Shown piece after piece: positions 44,554-53,659 of a stretch of 64,000 nt of DNA. Made by a program: the position numbers and the translations under genes. Below the pieces are notes generated by a model. The model worked only from the letters and a program-made list of their open reading frames with translations. It was not told the origin of the DNA and did not search any database. Numbering within the stretch: the stretch's first letter is position 1; every line of letters begins with the position of its first letter. Source of the DNA: JBHGXV01 sp041920505 (lineage in GTDB: Bacteria > Bacillota > Bacilli > Brevibacillales > Brevibacillaceae); NCBI GenBank assembly GCA_041920505.1, contig JBHGXV010000009.1:42970-106969 (forward strand), in the 5' to 3' direction.

Positions 44554-45476
44554 GTATTATAGTGAGTAGGTTTGGGGAAGTCAAGGGGACGCCTGTTGGC
44601 GAGACAGTAGGCGCAAGTGGTGCATACGTTCAGCCGTTCGCCGAAGATGCCGCTCAGCGTCTCCAGCAAAAGCGGCGACGACTCGGTCAGATGGTAGACG
44701 ATCTTGCCCGGAGCCAGCGTGATCAGCGCGCTGATCAAAAAGTCTTCTTCGCGGCATTCCTGACCGGCAAGGCCAAGGGCCGCGTCCAACTGCTCCTGAT
44801 CGACCGGCCCCCCCCGCTCGTCGAAAAACCGGAACAGGCGGCCGGGATACGGCACGACGTGCACCAGGTTGCACTTGGGCTCCTGAATGGAGACGAAGTA
44901 GTGCAGCAGTTGGATAAATTCCTGATACTCCTTGTCCTGCATGTACTCGTCGACGCCCAGTTCCACGGCGTCGTACAGTTCGCTCCAGTGGCTCTTCAGC
45001 CGGAAACGGAGAAACCCGTCGAGGTACAGCTCACGGTTTTCCTGCAGATAGTCGAAGATCGTCTGGTACAGTTTGGCCTTGCGCGATGCGGCCTGACTGC
45101 CGTGGTCGTGCACTTCGTCGATTTCGTGAAGCACCACCTGCACGTACGGCAGGATGTCCATCCATTCGTCGTCCGCGTCGGCGGCATATTCTTTGCGCAG
45201 GATGCGCTCCACCATGTCGGGTTCGATCACCCGTTCGATCCATTCCACGACGATCAGGGCGACGAAAGAGCGGATGACGTCCCTGGTGGCCAGCGTGTAC
45301 TCATCCGCACACCAACTGACGAAGGTAAACACTAAAAATTTGCCGCAGTGCTGCTCCCGCCATTCGATCGTCACCGATCCCGTCTGGACGTTGCGCGCGA
45401 TCGCTTCGATGGTATCGCGGAAGGCGTCACACGAAGACGGCTTGTCTTTCAAAAGATACACCGACAACGTTTGCAC
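44550..45476 (-). CDS. ytxC: Sporulation protein YtxC
   Basis: A 308-residue protein of the YtxC family. The ending CTTCAYCLANRRPLDFP and the position upstream of thrS match Bacillus. Its molecular role is unknown. The GTG start at 45476 follows a GGGGGGAG tract. A SigE-like promoter lies upstream, consistent with mother-cell expression. Confidence 0.85.
   Translation of the reverse strand: MQTLSVYLLKDKPSSCDAFRDTIEAIARNVQTGSVTIEWREQHCGKFLVFTFVSWCADEYTLATRDVIRSFVALIVVEWIERVIEPDMVERILRKEYAADADDEWMDILPYVQVVLHEIDEVHDHGSQAASRKAKLYQTIFDYLQENRELYLDGFLRFRLKSHWSELYDAVELGVDEYMQDKEYQEFIQLLHYFVSIQEPKCNLVHVVPYPGRLFRFFDERGGPVDQEQLDAALGLAGQECREEDFLISALITLAPGKIVYHLTESSPLLLETLSGIFGERLNVCTTCAYCLANRRPLDFPKPTHYNT
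44556..44584 (-). promoter_or_regulatory. Promoter of thrS
   Basis: Reverse strand TTGACT (44579-44584), 17-bp spacer, TATAAT (44556-44561). It lies within the last codons of ytxC. Confidence 0.85.
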
Positions 45477-45508
45477 CTGTGTCTCCCCCCAACCCGTCGT
45501 GTAGTTAC

Positions 45509-45536
45509 AGTATATGTTCGGGGGGTGTCGATATAC
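45509..45536 (-). promoter_or_regulatory. Candidate SigE promoter of ytxC
   Basis: Reverse strand GTATAT (45531-45536), 14-bp spacer, CATATACT (45509-45516) resembles the SigE pattern (ATA...CATACAnT). Confidence 0.55.
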
Positions 45537-45578
45537 GTTTAAACCGTTGGCAAAACCGTGCGAAAGGCCTGGTCAAAC

Positions 45579-46382
45579 ATGTCCGCTGTCGATCCCTGGT
45601 TAAAACGAGTCGTATACAGCCGCCCGTTTGAATACGCGATGGGCCTGATGGCCGTTGTGGTCGTCACTCTGTACCTGTCGGAATTTTACTACCGGGAACC
45701 CGGCTGGAAACAAATGGTGATCAACATCGAGCACACAGTGATCATCGTGTTTGCCTTTGAATATTTCGTAAAATTTTACTATGCCCGTGACAAGTGGCAG
45801 TTTGTGCGCACTCATATCATCGAACTGTTGTCGATCATTCCGTTTTCCCTGTTTTTCCAGTCGCTCAGGCTGATCCGCTTCATCCGCATCCTGCTGTTGT
45901 TGCGCTTCGCCTTCGTCCACCTGGAAAAGGTGCTGAAGCGCAACGTGCTGCTCTACGCTACGTTCCTCACCTTCAGCATCGTGATCGTCGCGGCGTTTGG
46001 CGTGTATCACTTCGAACAGCGCGTCCCCAATCCCAACATGTCCTCGATCGGCGATGCGCTGTGGTGGAGTTGGGTGACGACGACAACGGTCGGCTACGGG
46101 GACATCATCCCGAACACGACGGAGGGGCGCATCATCGCCGCCGTGCTGATGCTGGTCGGCATCTCGTTTCTCGGGGTGCTCACCGGTACGATCGCCAGCT
46201 ACTTTATCCGTACGCTCGAAAGCCACGAATCGGTGCACAACGCCACATTGCAGATGATCATTCACAAGATTCGCCAGATCGACAAGCTGAAGCGGGAGGA
46301 CATCGATGAAATAGCCGATCTATTGCTGCACATCTGGGAGCGGGAGCAGGCGAAAAAAAGACGAAGAGGCGAGGACGTCTGA
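45579..46382 (+). CDS. Voltage-gated-like potassium channel
   Basis: A protein of about 267 residues with six hydrophobic segments and the selectivity filter TTTTVGYGDIIP. The S4-like segment has regularly spaced arginines (LRLIRFIRILLLLRFAF). A short C-terminal coil follows (KIRQIDKLKREDIDEIADLL). The start is uncertain: GTG 45558 has no ribosome-binding site; ATG 45579 has a weak AAAGG. Divergent from ytxC. Confidence 0.85.
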   Translation: MSAVDPWLKRVVYSRPFEYAMGLMAVVVVTLYLSEFYYREPGWKQMVINIEHTVIIVFAFEYFVKFYYARDKWQFVRTHIIELLSIIPFSLFFQSLRLIRFIRILLLLRFAFVHLEKVLKRNVLLYATFLTFSIVIVAAFGVYHFEQRVPNPNMSSIGDALWWSWVTTTTVGYGDIIPNTTEGRIIAAVLMLVGISFLGVLTGTIASYFIRTLESHESVHNATLQMIIHKIRQIDKLKREDIDEIADLLLHIWEREQAKKRRRGEDV

Positions 46383-46394
46383 TCCTCGCCTTTT
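46368..46394. terminator. Bidirectional terminator
   Basis: GGCGAGGA / TCCTCGCC stem followed by TTTT, between the channel gene and mqnC. Confidence 0.75.
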
Positions 46395-46396
46395 CC

Positions 46397-47503
46397 TCAG
46401 TTTTGCATGACGAAATCGGTTTCGGCCATTTCGCCTTCCTGGAAGACGCGCAAGATGTTGTACTGGGTGTCGCGCTGGGCGGGAATCTTGCCCGCTTCGC
46501 GGATCAGTTGCAGGATCAGGTTGGTGTTTACCTTGTACGCGCATTTGGCGGCGGAGACGACGTTTTCTTCGATCATCGTCGAGCCGAAGTCGTTGGCCCC
46601 GTACGACAGCGACAGTTTGCCGTACTCCGGTCCCACCGTCACCCAGGACGACTGGAAGTTGGGGATGTTGTCCAGCATCAACCGGCTGATCGCCAGGGTC
46701 TTCAGGTACTCTTCGGGCGTGTTGTTGACCGCCTTCATGTTGGTGTTTTCCGGCTGGAACGTCCAGGTGATGAACGCGGTGAAGCCCTTTGTCTCGTCCT
46801 GCGCCTCGCGGATGCGCAACAGCGACAGCACCCGCTCCTCCAACAGTTCGCCGAACCCGATCACCATCGTGGCCGTGCCGCGCAGCCCGACGCGGTGCGC
46901 GGCTTTTTGCGTCTCAATCCAGTCTTTCCACGAGCCTTTCAGGCGGGAGATGCGTCGTCTGGTGCGATCATCGAGGATTTCGCCGCCGGCGCCCGGGAGC
47001 GAGTCCAGTCCCGCTTCCTTCAGCCTGATCAACACTTCCTCCACGGACAGGCCGGACACTTCCGCCATCTTCTGCACTTCCGCCGTGGAAAACGAGTGCA
47101 TCGTGATCTGCGGGAAGTGACGCTTGATCGTGCGCAACAAATCAAGGTAATACTCCAGCGGCAAATCCGGGTTGGTGCCCCCCTGCATCAAAATCTCCGT
47201 ACCGCCCACGTCCACCGTCTCCTGGATCTTTTGCAGAATGGTCTCCGTCGGCAGCACGTACCCTTCGGCAGAACCCGGCGGACGGTAAAACGCGCAGAAG
47301 CGACAGTACGTGTCGCAAATATTGGTATAGTTGATATTGCGTCCGATCACAAACGTGGTGATCGGCTCGGGATGCCATTTTTGCATGACCTGGTTGGCCG
47401 CGTGGCCGATCTTTTCGATCTGATCGCTCTCGAACAGGGCTAATCCGTCTTCAAAGGTCAAACGTTCCCCGGCGACAGCCCGCGCCAAAATCTTGTCGAT
47501 CAC
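46397..47503 (-). CDS. mqnC: Cyclic dehypoxanthinyl futalosine synthase
   Basis: A 368-residue radical SAM enzyme of the futalosine menaquinone pathway. The cluster motif is CDTYCRFCAFYRPPGS. The later GGTNPDLPLEYYLDL and MHSFSTAEVQ are typical of MqnC rather than MqnE. GTG 47503 lies 8 nt after GGAGG. Its presence means menaquinone is probably made through chorismate and futalosine, not the classical Men route. Confidence 0.92.
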   Translation of the reverse strand: MIDKILARAVAGERLTFEDGLALFESDQIEKIGHAANQVMQKWHPEPITTFVIGRNINYTNICDTYCRFCAFYRPPGSAEGYVLPTETILQKIQETVDVGGTEILMQGGTNPDLPLEYYLDLLRTIKRHFPQITMHSFSTAEVQKMAEVSGLSVEEVLIRLKEAGLDSLPGAGGEILDDRTRRRISRLKGSWKDWIETQKAAHRVGLRGTATMVIGFGELLEERVLSLLRIREAQDETKGFTAFITWTFQPENTNMKAVNNTPEEYLKTLAISRLMLDNIPNFQSSWVTVGPEYGKLSLSYGANDFGSTMIEENVVSAAKCAYKVNTNLILQLIREAGKIPAQRDTQYNILRVFQEGEMAETDFVMQN

Positions 47504-47546
47504 ACAGGATTCCTCCTCTCCCCTGCTTGCATCTTTCATCCTATCA

Positions 47547-47576
47547 CAAAAAGACTGCCCTGCCTATTGGCAGGGC
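47547..47576 (-). terminator. Terminator of the small gene at 47582-47800
   Basis: Reverse strand GCCCTGCC / GGCAGGGC stem followed by AGTCTTTTTG. Confidence 0.8.
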
Positions 47577-47581
47577 CAGGT

Positions 47582-47800
47582 TCACTCGTATCCGATCTGT
47601 TCGTACACTTCCGGGTCCCAGTAGACCACGCAATGGGAAAGCGGCAGGTTGATCTCCCGCGCGCCGTTCGGCTTGCCGTTGAAATAGATGATCTCCGTTA
47701 CCATCACGCGATCGTGCCGAATAACGATTTCTCCTTTCAGTTGGAGCTTGCTTCCGTCCGGAGCATAATACACCACTTGACCCGAGCCGATGTCCTTCAT
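47582..47800 (-). CDS. Small conserved-looking protein of unknown function
   Basis: A 72-residue protein (MKDIGSGQVVYYAPDGSKLQ...), predicted mostly beta-stranded with no membrane segment. It has a clear GGGAGG ribosome-binding site before the ATG at 47800 and its own terminator, which support a real gene. I do not recognise the family. Confidence 0.65.
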   Translation of the reverse strand: MKDIGSGQVVYYAPDGSKLQLKGEIVIRHDRVMVTEIIYFNGKPNGAREINLPLSHCVVYWDPEVYEQIGYE

Positions 47801-47901
47801 GAGGTACCTCCCGCAAATGTAAGGAATTACCTCTATCGTAGTGGACGTCCCGACAAACCGTCAATCGACAATCGCTTGACAAAATCGTTTGCGCCTTGCG
47901 T

Positions 47902-48867
47902 TTACTGGTCTGATGGCTCCTGTCTGGCTGACGGATGCTGACCCGGATGCGGCGACAACAGGTGAGTTGACAACGGATGCGAAGGACTGCCTGTCATATC
48001 CATCCCGGAGTGCGTTTTGGCTTCCAACCCGGGGTGTGGATTTGGATGCATCGTCGCTGCACCCGGTCCGTGCATCGGGTTGGTCATGCTGGTCTCTTGC
48101 TGGTGCTGGCGGTACAGCGGGGAAGAGAAAATCTGGCTTGCATTCGCCTCCTGCCTGGACGTAGGCGAGGTGCTGACCGTGTGCCGCTGCGTTTCTTGCG
48201 CGTGGCTCTCCACGGAGGAAACCGGCTGCGGCTGTGCGTCCGGATCGTAGACGGGATTCGCCAGTTCGTGGGATTCCGTGGTCCCATCGGGATGAACGCC
48301 TGTGGTCAACGGCTGGTGTGGCACGCCCGTCGCCGGCTGATAGCCACGCAGCATCTGGGTCGTGGTCATCTCCTGCAATGTCGGGATTTGATAATAGCCT
48401 CGCCGGTTCATGTAGCCCCATACCTCGTACGCCTGGTGGGCACAGTTGTTGGCGCCCTGCAACACAGCGTCGCGAATCTGCGGGTCGGCGCACTCCAGTG
48501 CGGCGTGCATCCGAAGCGACGCACCCGCCTTGTGCAGACCCAAGACGCCGGAAGCGACATCGCGGTCGTCCATCTGAGCCGGACTCGCGTTGGGCTGAAC
48601 CATCACAGGAGCGCTTCCTCCGTACAGACCGCCGCTCATCTGCGGACGATACGGCACGGCCGGCCCCATCCCCCGTCCGTTCACCAGAGTCACCAGCCTG
48701 TTGTACTCGTCGCGCACAAACGCGATCTGATTGGCCAACAAGTGTTGCAGTTCAGGGGCGCGCGCGAACGAAGCGTACACCTGCAACAGGTTCATGCTGT
48801 CGATGGCGGCATTCAGCACCTCGTGCAATTCAATGACTTCGTGCGCGCCGTACTGATAGCGGATCAT
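47902..48867 (-). CDS. CotF-like spore coat protein with long disordered tail
   Basis: A 321-residue protein. Residues 1-165 match the CotF/coat family (a four-helix region with YASFARAPELQHLLANQI and VLQGANNCAHQAYEVWGYMN). The remaining 155 residues are disordered and rich in His, Pro, Gln, Ser and Thr (HPNPHPGLEAKTHSGMDMTG). The ATG at 48867 follows AGGAGG. It should be a spore coat component. Confidence 0.82.
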   Translation of the reverse strand: MIRYQYGAHEVIELHEVLNAAIDSMNLLQVYASFARAPELQHLLANQIAFVRDEYNRLVTLVNGRGMGPAVPYRPQMSGGLYGGSAPVMVQPNASPAQMDDRDVASGVLGLHKAGASLRMHAALECADPQIRDAVLQGANNCAHQAYEVWGYMNRRGYYQIPTLQEMTTTQMLRGYQPATGVPHQPLTTGVHPDGTTESHELANPVYDPDAQPQPVSSVESHAQETQRHTVSTSPTSRQEANASQIFSSPLYRQHQQETSMTNPMHGPGAATMHPNPHPGLEAKTHSGMDMTGSPSHPLSTHLLSPHPGQHPSARQEPSDQ

Positions 48868-49036
48868 TGTCTCATCCTCCTTTTTTGCGGGAAAAAGTCC
48901 GTTCGCCATTACTCAGTATGTCCCAACCTTTTCCACGCTAAAGGGGAAACACGCATTTTTTGGGCAAACCCGGTTGATCCTGCGTTATAATAGGAGAATC
49001 ACGACACGCACCGCCGATAGGCAAAAGGAGCACAAG

Positions 49037-49609
49037 ATGTTCGAACAAATTACCAGCCTGTTTATGCAATACGGCCTTTGGGGGCTGTTTGGCCTGGCGT
49101 TTCTCGACTCGTTCATCCTCCCCGTTCCGCCGTTTTTTCTGCAGATCGCGATGAGCCTGCTTCTCCCCGCCAACGCGCTCCTCTATGCGACCGTAGCATT
49201 CCTCGGGTCGCTGATGGGAGCGCCGGTCGGCTACCTGTTGGGCAAATCGCTGGGCAAGCCTCTCCTCGGGAAACTTTTGCCCGCGAAGTGGACAGCCAAA
49301 GCCTCGGAACAATTCGCCCGCAACGGGGACGCCGCCGTGCTGATCGGTTCGTTTACGCCGATTCCGTTTAAAGTGTTTACCATCCTGTCGGGCACGTTTG
49401 GCTATTCCCTCGCGCGCCTGATGATGTGGGCCGTTCTCGGCAGGGGCTTGAAGTTTTATTTGATCGGCGGCCTGTTCTACCTCTACGGTCAAAAGGCCAA
49501 GGCGTTGCTCGACCAGTATCTGGAGATCTCGTTGCTGGCCGTGGGACTGATTCTCGCCGCCGTCTGGTTTTGGAAAAAACGGCGAAAATCGCTCCACGGC
49601 TCTCGATAA
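49037..49609 (+). CDS. VTT-domain (DedA/YqaA-like) membrane protein
   Basis: A 190-residue membrane protein. PVPPFFLQIAMSLLL, GAPVGYLLGKSLGKPLLGKL and FTPIPFKVFTILSGTFGYS place it with the YqaA branch of the VTT (SNARE-associated) family. The ATG at 49037 follows AAAGGAG. Probably a lipid or lipid-carrier transporter; substrate unknown. Confidence 0.83.
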   Translation: MFEQITSLFMQYGLWGLFGLAFLDSFILPVPPFFLQIAMSLLLPANALLYATVAFLGSLMGAPVGYLLGKSLGKPLLGKLLPAKWTAKASEQFARNGDAAVLIGSFTPIPFKVFTILSGTFGYSLARLMMWAVLGRGLKFYLIGGLFYLYGQKAKALLDQYLEISLLAVGLILAAVWFWKKRRKSLHGSR

Positions 49610-49635
49610 TCACTCAAAGCTGTCGGCTTTCACGA

Positions 49636-51456
49636 TCAGGTGGTCACCGTGCCGCCTTCCGCCAGACAGGGGGCAATCTCGTCCGCGCCAATCGGCCAAT
49701 CGTTCACCAGTTGCTCGTAAAAACGGACATCCAGCATCGGATCGTGCTTGATGCCGCGCGCCGCGGGCCGATCCAGCCGCCGTTTCGCGAACAGATGGGC
49801 GATGATGTACTTGCGCGCGTTATTGTCCCGCTCCAGTTGATCTTGCGCTTCCAGCACGATGCAGCTCAACAGATACAGGTCGACCATGTGATCGGCGATC
49901 GGCTTCAGCTTGTAGGTGAGATAATCGCGAGATTGACGCGTTACATACGCGATGTTGTCCATAAGGATGTCCAATTCTTCGAGAATTCGTCTGGCGAACG
50001 GCTGCGACAGGGGATGCGTCATCGCTTGCGCCCGCTTTTTCAGGGTCTCGGCAAACACCAGATGGGCCTGTTCTTTTTGCATGACGCGCAGCAAGTCGAG
50101 CGCCAGGATATTGGCCGTCCCTTCCCAGACCGTGGTCACCTGTGCGTCCCGCAACAGGCGCGGCGTCACGTACTCTTCGATATACCCGTTGCCGCCGTGC
50201 ACCTCGATGGCCGTGTGGGCTGCGGCAACGGCCTCTTCCCCCGTCCGGTACTTGAGCAGCGGAATCAGCACCCGGGCCATGGTCTTCTCCTCATGAGACG
50301 CGTTCCCGTACGTGAAGACCTTGTCGAAATAATCAATCATGTCAAACACCGCTCCGGTGTTCACTTCCTGTTCAACCAGCAAGTTGACCAGCATTTCGCG
50401 GACCATCGGGTACCGGGCGATGACGTCGCCGAATGCCTTGCGATGCTCCGCGTAGTATTTGGCCTCGTAGAACGCCCTGCGCATAATCCCGATCGACCCG
50501 ACCGCGTTGCAAATCCGCGAGATGTTGAGCGCCTCCATCATATACTTGAACCCCCTGTCGGGATCGCCGATCAGATAGCCTTCCGCCCCTTCCAGCAACA
50601 CTTCGGCGGACGGCACGGCATTGGTTCCCAGCTTTTCCTTCAGCCGCCGGACGGTCAGGCGGTTGCGTCGCCCATCCGGCGTGATCCATGGAACGAGGAA
50701 CAGTCCCAGCCCCTTGGTGCCGGGGCGCTCGGGATTGATACGGGCCAGTACGGTAGCCACCATCGCGCCCGCGTTGCTGGCAAAAAACTTTTCCCCGGTC
50801 AGTTTGTACACCCCCGGCCGATCCGGGACGGGCTCGGCAATGGTGGCGTTCGCGCCCACATCAGAGCCTCCCTGCCGCTCGGTCAGCCATGTGGCCCCTT
50901 CGTACAGTGCGGCGTCATCCAGTGAGGTGAGACCTGACAGGTACGCCTGTTTCTGCTCCTCGGTTCCATACCGGTCCAACAGGTACGCGCATGCCATCGT
51001 CAGGGTCACCGGACAGTAAAAGCCGGTCTCCGACTGGCTCAGGATGTAGCCCATCAGATACGAATAGGCGTATGGCACGGTGCGCCCCAGCTCAGGCACC
51101 GGGCGATACAGGTAGCCGACGATGCCCGCGCCGTATACCCCGGCGACGGTTTGCTTGTATCCGTCGTTTTTCACAATCTCGGAGATGTCTTCCCCCAACC
51201 GGTTGTACTTGACGAGACGCGGTTTTCCTTCCTTGTCCGTGTAGGCGGCGCGTTCATCCACTGGCCCCGCCACATACGCGCCGAATTGGATCAACTCTCG
51301 GTCGGCCCATGTGTGCATCTCCTGCGGCAGATAGCGGGTCATCAAATAGCGAATGTTGGGATCGGATGTGTAATAATTCTCGTCCGCCCTGTTGCGCGGA
51401 CGAGGCGGATTGTCCGCGTACAGTCCCTGGTCGACACGCGATTGCACCTGATTCAT
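49636..51456 (-). CDS. AidB-like acyl-CoA dehydrogenase
   Basis: A 606-residue FAD enzyme of the acyl-CoA dehydrogenase superfamily, longer than the usual 380 residues and resembling AidB. FAD-binding ALYEGATWLTERQGGSDVG and HGGNGYIEEYVTPRLLRD with WEGTANILALD near the C-terminal third are visible. AidB homologues have been linked to alkylation stress, but their substrate is unclear. I start at ATG 51456 behind AAGGGGGG. Confidence 0.85.
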   Translation of the reverse strand: MNQVQSRVDQGLYADNPPRPRNRADENYYTSDPNIRYLMTRYLPQEMHTWADRELIQFGAYVAGPVDERAAYTDKEGKPRLVKYNRLGEDISEIVKNDGYKQTVAGVYGAGIVGYLYRPVPELGRTVPYAYSYLMGYILSQSETGFYCPVTLTMACAYLLDRYGTEEQKQAYLSGLTSLDDAALYEGATWLTERQGGSDVGANATIAEPVPDRPGVYKLTGEKFFASNAGAMVATVLARINPERPGTKGLGLFLVPWITPDGRRNRLTVRRLKEKLGTNAVPSAEVLLEGAEGYLIGDPDRGFKYMMEALNISRICNAVGSIGIMRRAFYEAKYYAEHRKAFGDVIARYPMVREMLVNLLVEQEVNTGAVFDMIDYFDKVFTYGNASHEEKTMARVLIPLLKYRTGEEAVAAAHTAIEVHGGNGYIEEYVTPRLLRDAQVTTVWEGTANILALDLLRVMQKEQAHLVFAETLKKRAQAMTHPLSQPFARRILEELDILMDNIAYVTRQSRDYLTYKLKPIADHMVDLYLLSCIVLEAQDQLERDNNARKYIIAHLFAKRRLDRPAARGIKHDPMLDVRFYEQLVNDWPIGADEIAPCLAEGGTVTT

Positions 51457-51624
51457 GTCAACGCCCCCCTTGGTTTCCTGCGATTCGCGCAGGATGGTAT
51501 TCCGAAATGTTGCCGCTCGCGATTTGTTTTTATCAGAATAAAGCGAATTATCTGCCATTTTATTTTACGCTTGCGCAACCGTCAATATGACGCTGTCAAG
51601 AATCTCTTTTGCAAATAGACAAAC

Positions 51625-51651
51625 ACCTATCCCCCTCTCGCCCATATATTG
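51625..51651 (+). promoter_or_regulatory. Candidate SigK/SigE promoter of cwlJ-gerQ
   Basis: AC (51625-51626), 16-bp spacer, CATATATTG (51643-51651), close to the SigK pattern. The two genes are mother-cell coat genes in Bacillus. Confidence 0.35.
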
Positions 51652-51682
51652 TTGGTGTAGTTCCCAATCGGAGGTGAAGCGC

Positions 51683-52114
51683 TTGGCCGTCATCAAAGTT
51701 TCTTCCTCAGACGTCGACTTGTTGGCGCGATTGATGCGTGCCGAAGCGGAGGGAGAAGGGGATCTGGGGATGCTGATGGTGGGAAACGTCGGCGTCAACC
51801 GCATCCGAGCCAACTGTCTCGATTTCAGGGGGATTCGCCTGATGCGGGATATGGTGTTCCAGTCCCCCGGAGGATTCGAGGCCGTGCAAAAATCGTACTT
51901 CTATCAGCGCGCTCGGGACAAAGACCGGCGGCTCGCCCAGCGCGTGGTCAACGGCGAACGGCAACACCCGGCCACGAACTCGTTATGGTTTTTCCGTCCG
52001 GCCGGCGGTTGTCCGGGGGTGTGGTTCAACCAGCGAAACGTCGGCCGCTACAAGTCGCACTGCTTCTTCGCTCCTGACGCGTCCGATTGTCCGCGCGTCT
52101 ACGCAGTTTACTAA
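51683..52114 (+). CDS. cwlJ: Spore cortex-lytic enzyme CwlJ
   Basis: A 143-residue Hydrolase_2-family protein that attacks cortex peptidoglycan during germination. The presumed catalytic glutamate lies in LMRAEAEGEGDLGM, and NSLWFFRPAGGCP with late cysteines is typical. The start is TTG 51683, 8 nt after GGAGG. It is followed by gerQ, needed for CwlJ placement, as in Bacillus. Confidence 0.93.
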   Translation: MAVIKVSSSDVDLLARLMRAEAEGEGDLGMLMVGNVGVNRIRANCLDFRGIRLMRDMVFQSPGGFEAVQKSYFYQRARDKDRRLAQRVVNGERQHPATNSLWFFRPAGGCPGVWFNQRNVGRYKSHCFFAPDASDCPRVYAVY

Positions 52115-52132
52115 AAGGAGAGAGTGTTCAGC

Positions 52133-52549
52133 ATGCAAAGCTACAACCCTTACTACTACGGGTACATGAATCTGCCGTTATACTACAATCCGGCGCAGGC
52201 GCCCCACGCTGCCCCCCGCGTCGTCCAGCAACCCGTTTCGCCGCAGCAACCCAGCGGATCGGTCATTCCCGGAACCCCTCAACCCGTTGTCGAAGAATCC
52301 TACATCGAAAACATTCTGCGGCTCAATCTGGGGAAAATGGCCACCATCTACATGACGTTCGAGAACAACTCGGAATGGAACGCCAAAGTGTTTCGCGGCG
52401 TGCTGGAGGCGGCCGGACGGGACCATATCATCATCAGCGACCCGGAGACAGGCAGACGGTACCTGCTCTTGATGGTCAACCTCGACTACATCACGTTCGA
52501 CGAACCGCTCAATTACGTTCGTCCGCCCCTGCCCCCCGGGGTCCGCTGA
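52133..52549 (+). CDS. gerQ: Spore coat germination protein GerQ
   Basis: A 138-residue coat protein. A Tyr/Pro/Gln-rich N-terminus (YNPYYYGYMNLPLYYNP) precedes the conserved ESYIENILRLNLGK...DPETGRRYLLLMVNLDYI. It holds CwlJ in the coat and is cross-linked by transglutaminase in Bacillus. ATG 52133 lies 12 nt after GGAG; GTG 52124 is too close. Confidence 0.93.
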   Translation: MQSYNPYYYGYMNLPLYYNPAQAPHAAPRVVQQPVSPQQPSGSVIPGTPQPVVEESYIENILRLNLGKMATIYMTFENNSEWNAKVFRGVLEAAGRDHIIISDPETGRRYLLLMVNLDYITFDEPLNYVRPPLPPGVR

Positions 52550-52560
52550 TCCCCATGACA

Positions 52561-52592
52561 AAAAATCCTCGCCCGATCGGGTGAGGATTTTT
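52561..52592. terminator. Bidirectional terminator
   Basis: AAAAATCCTC / GAGGATTTTT stem with inner CCCGATCGGG, between gerQ and ldh. Confidence 0.88.
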
Positions 52593-52635
52593 GGTTGGCG
52601 GAAGAAACCGCGATCATCCCGCTTGCCGGTTGCCG

Positions 52636-53580
52636 CTAAAACCCGATGTCGGCGAGGAACCGCTTGAGAGTTTCGGCCGAGTGGCGCAACTGTGCCAGTT
52701 CCTGTTCCGACAGCGGCAGCGGAATCACCTCTTCCACCCCGTTTTTGCCGACGATCGACGGGACGCCCAGGCAGACTCCTTCGATCCCGTGATACCCTTC
52801 CAGATACGAGGAGACGGGGAGAATCGAGTGCTGGTCTTTGAGGATCGCCTCGCAGATGCGCGCCAGCGCCAGAGCGATCGCGTAATAGGTGGCTCCTTTT
52901 TTCTCGATGATCTTGTACGCCGCCCCCTTGGTTTCCTGATAAATCTCTGCCTTCTCTTCCTCGGACAGGTACCAACGGCTGCCTGTGGGCGACTGATCCG
53001 GTAGCACGCCCGCGACATTGAGCCCGCTCCACACCGGCACTTCCGTATCGCCGTGTTCCCCGATAATCATCCCGTGCACGCTGCGCGGGTCTACTCCCAG
53101 TTTCTGCGCCACCAGATAGCGGAAGCGGGAACTGTCCAGCAGGGTGCCCGAACCGATTACCCGGTTTTTCGGCCAACCCGACAGTTTCAGCGCCACCTGT
53201 GTCAATATGTCGACAGGATTGGTGGCGATCAACAGGATCGCCGTCTGGTTGTACCGGGTGATCTGCTTGATGATCGAGTCAAAGATCGCCACGTTGCGAT
53301 TCATCAGGTCGATTCGCGTCTCGCCCGGACGCTGCGCCGCCCCTGCCGTGATCACGATGATGTCGGCATCGGCGCAGTCGGGATAATCACCCACGGTAAT
53401 CTTGATCGGCGTCGCCAGCATCAGCCCGTGATTGAGGTCCAACACGTCCCCGATCGCTTTGTCTCGGTTCTGGTCGATAATCACCAGTTCATTGGCCAAT
53501 CCGCGAAGCAGCACCGTGTAGGCGAATGTCGAGCCTACCGCACCGCTGCCGATCAGCACGATTTTCGAAGAGATTCCCAT
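52636..53580 (-). CDS. ldh: L-lactate dehydrogenase
   Basis: A 314-residue NAD-dependent fermentation enzyme. The nucleotide motif is LIGSGAVGSTFAYT and the catalytic histidine is in IGEHGDTEVPVWS. The ATG at 53580 follows GGGAGG. Divergent from fnr, which suggests anaerobic control. Confidence 0.95.
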   Translation of the reverse strand: MGISSKIVLIGSGAVGSTFAYTVLLRGLANELVIIDQNRDKAIGDVLDLNHGLMLATPIKITVGDYPDCADADIIVITAGAAQRPGETRIDLMNRNVAIFDSIIKQITRYNQTAILLIATNPVDILTQVALKLSGWPKNRVIGSGTLLDSSRFRYLVAQKLGVDPRSVHGMIIGEHGDTEVPVWSGLNVAGVLPDQSPTGSRWYLSEEEKAEIYQETKGAAYKIIEKKGATYYAIALALARICEAILKDQHSILPVSSYLEGYHGIEGVCLGVPSIVGKNGVEEVIPLPLSEQELAQLRHSAETLKRFLADIGF

Positions 53581-53659
53581 CGTCTTCGCCTCCCATGTCT
53601 TTCTGCTTCTCTTCCCGTTTCCATTGTAACGGAATCCCCTTTTTCGCTACGGCGCCACC

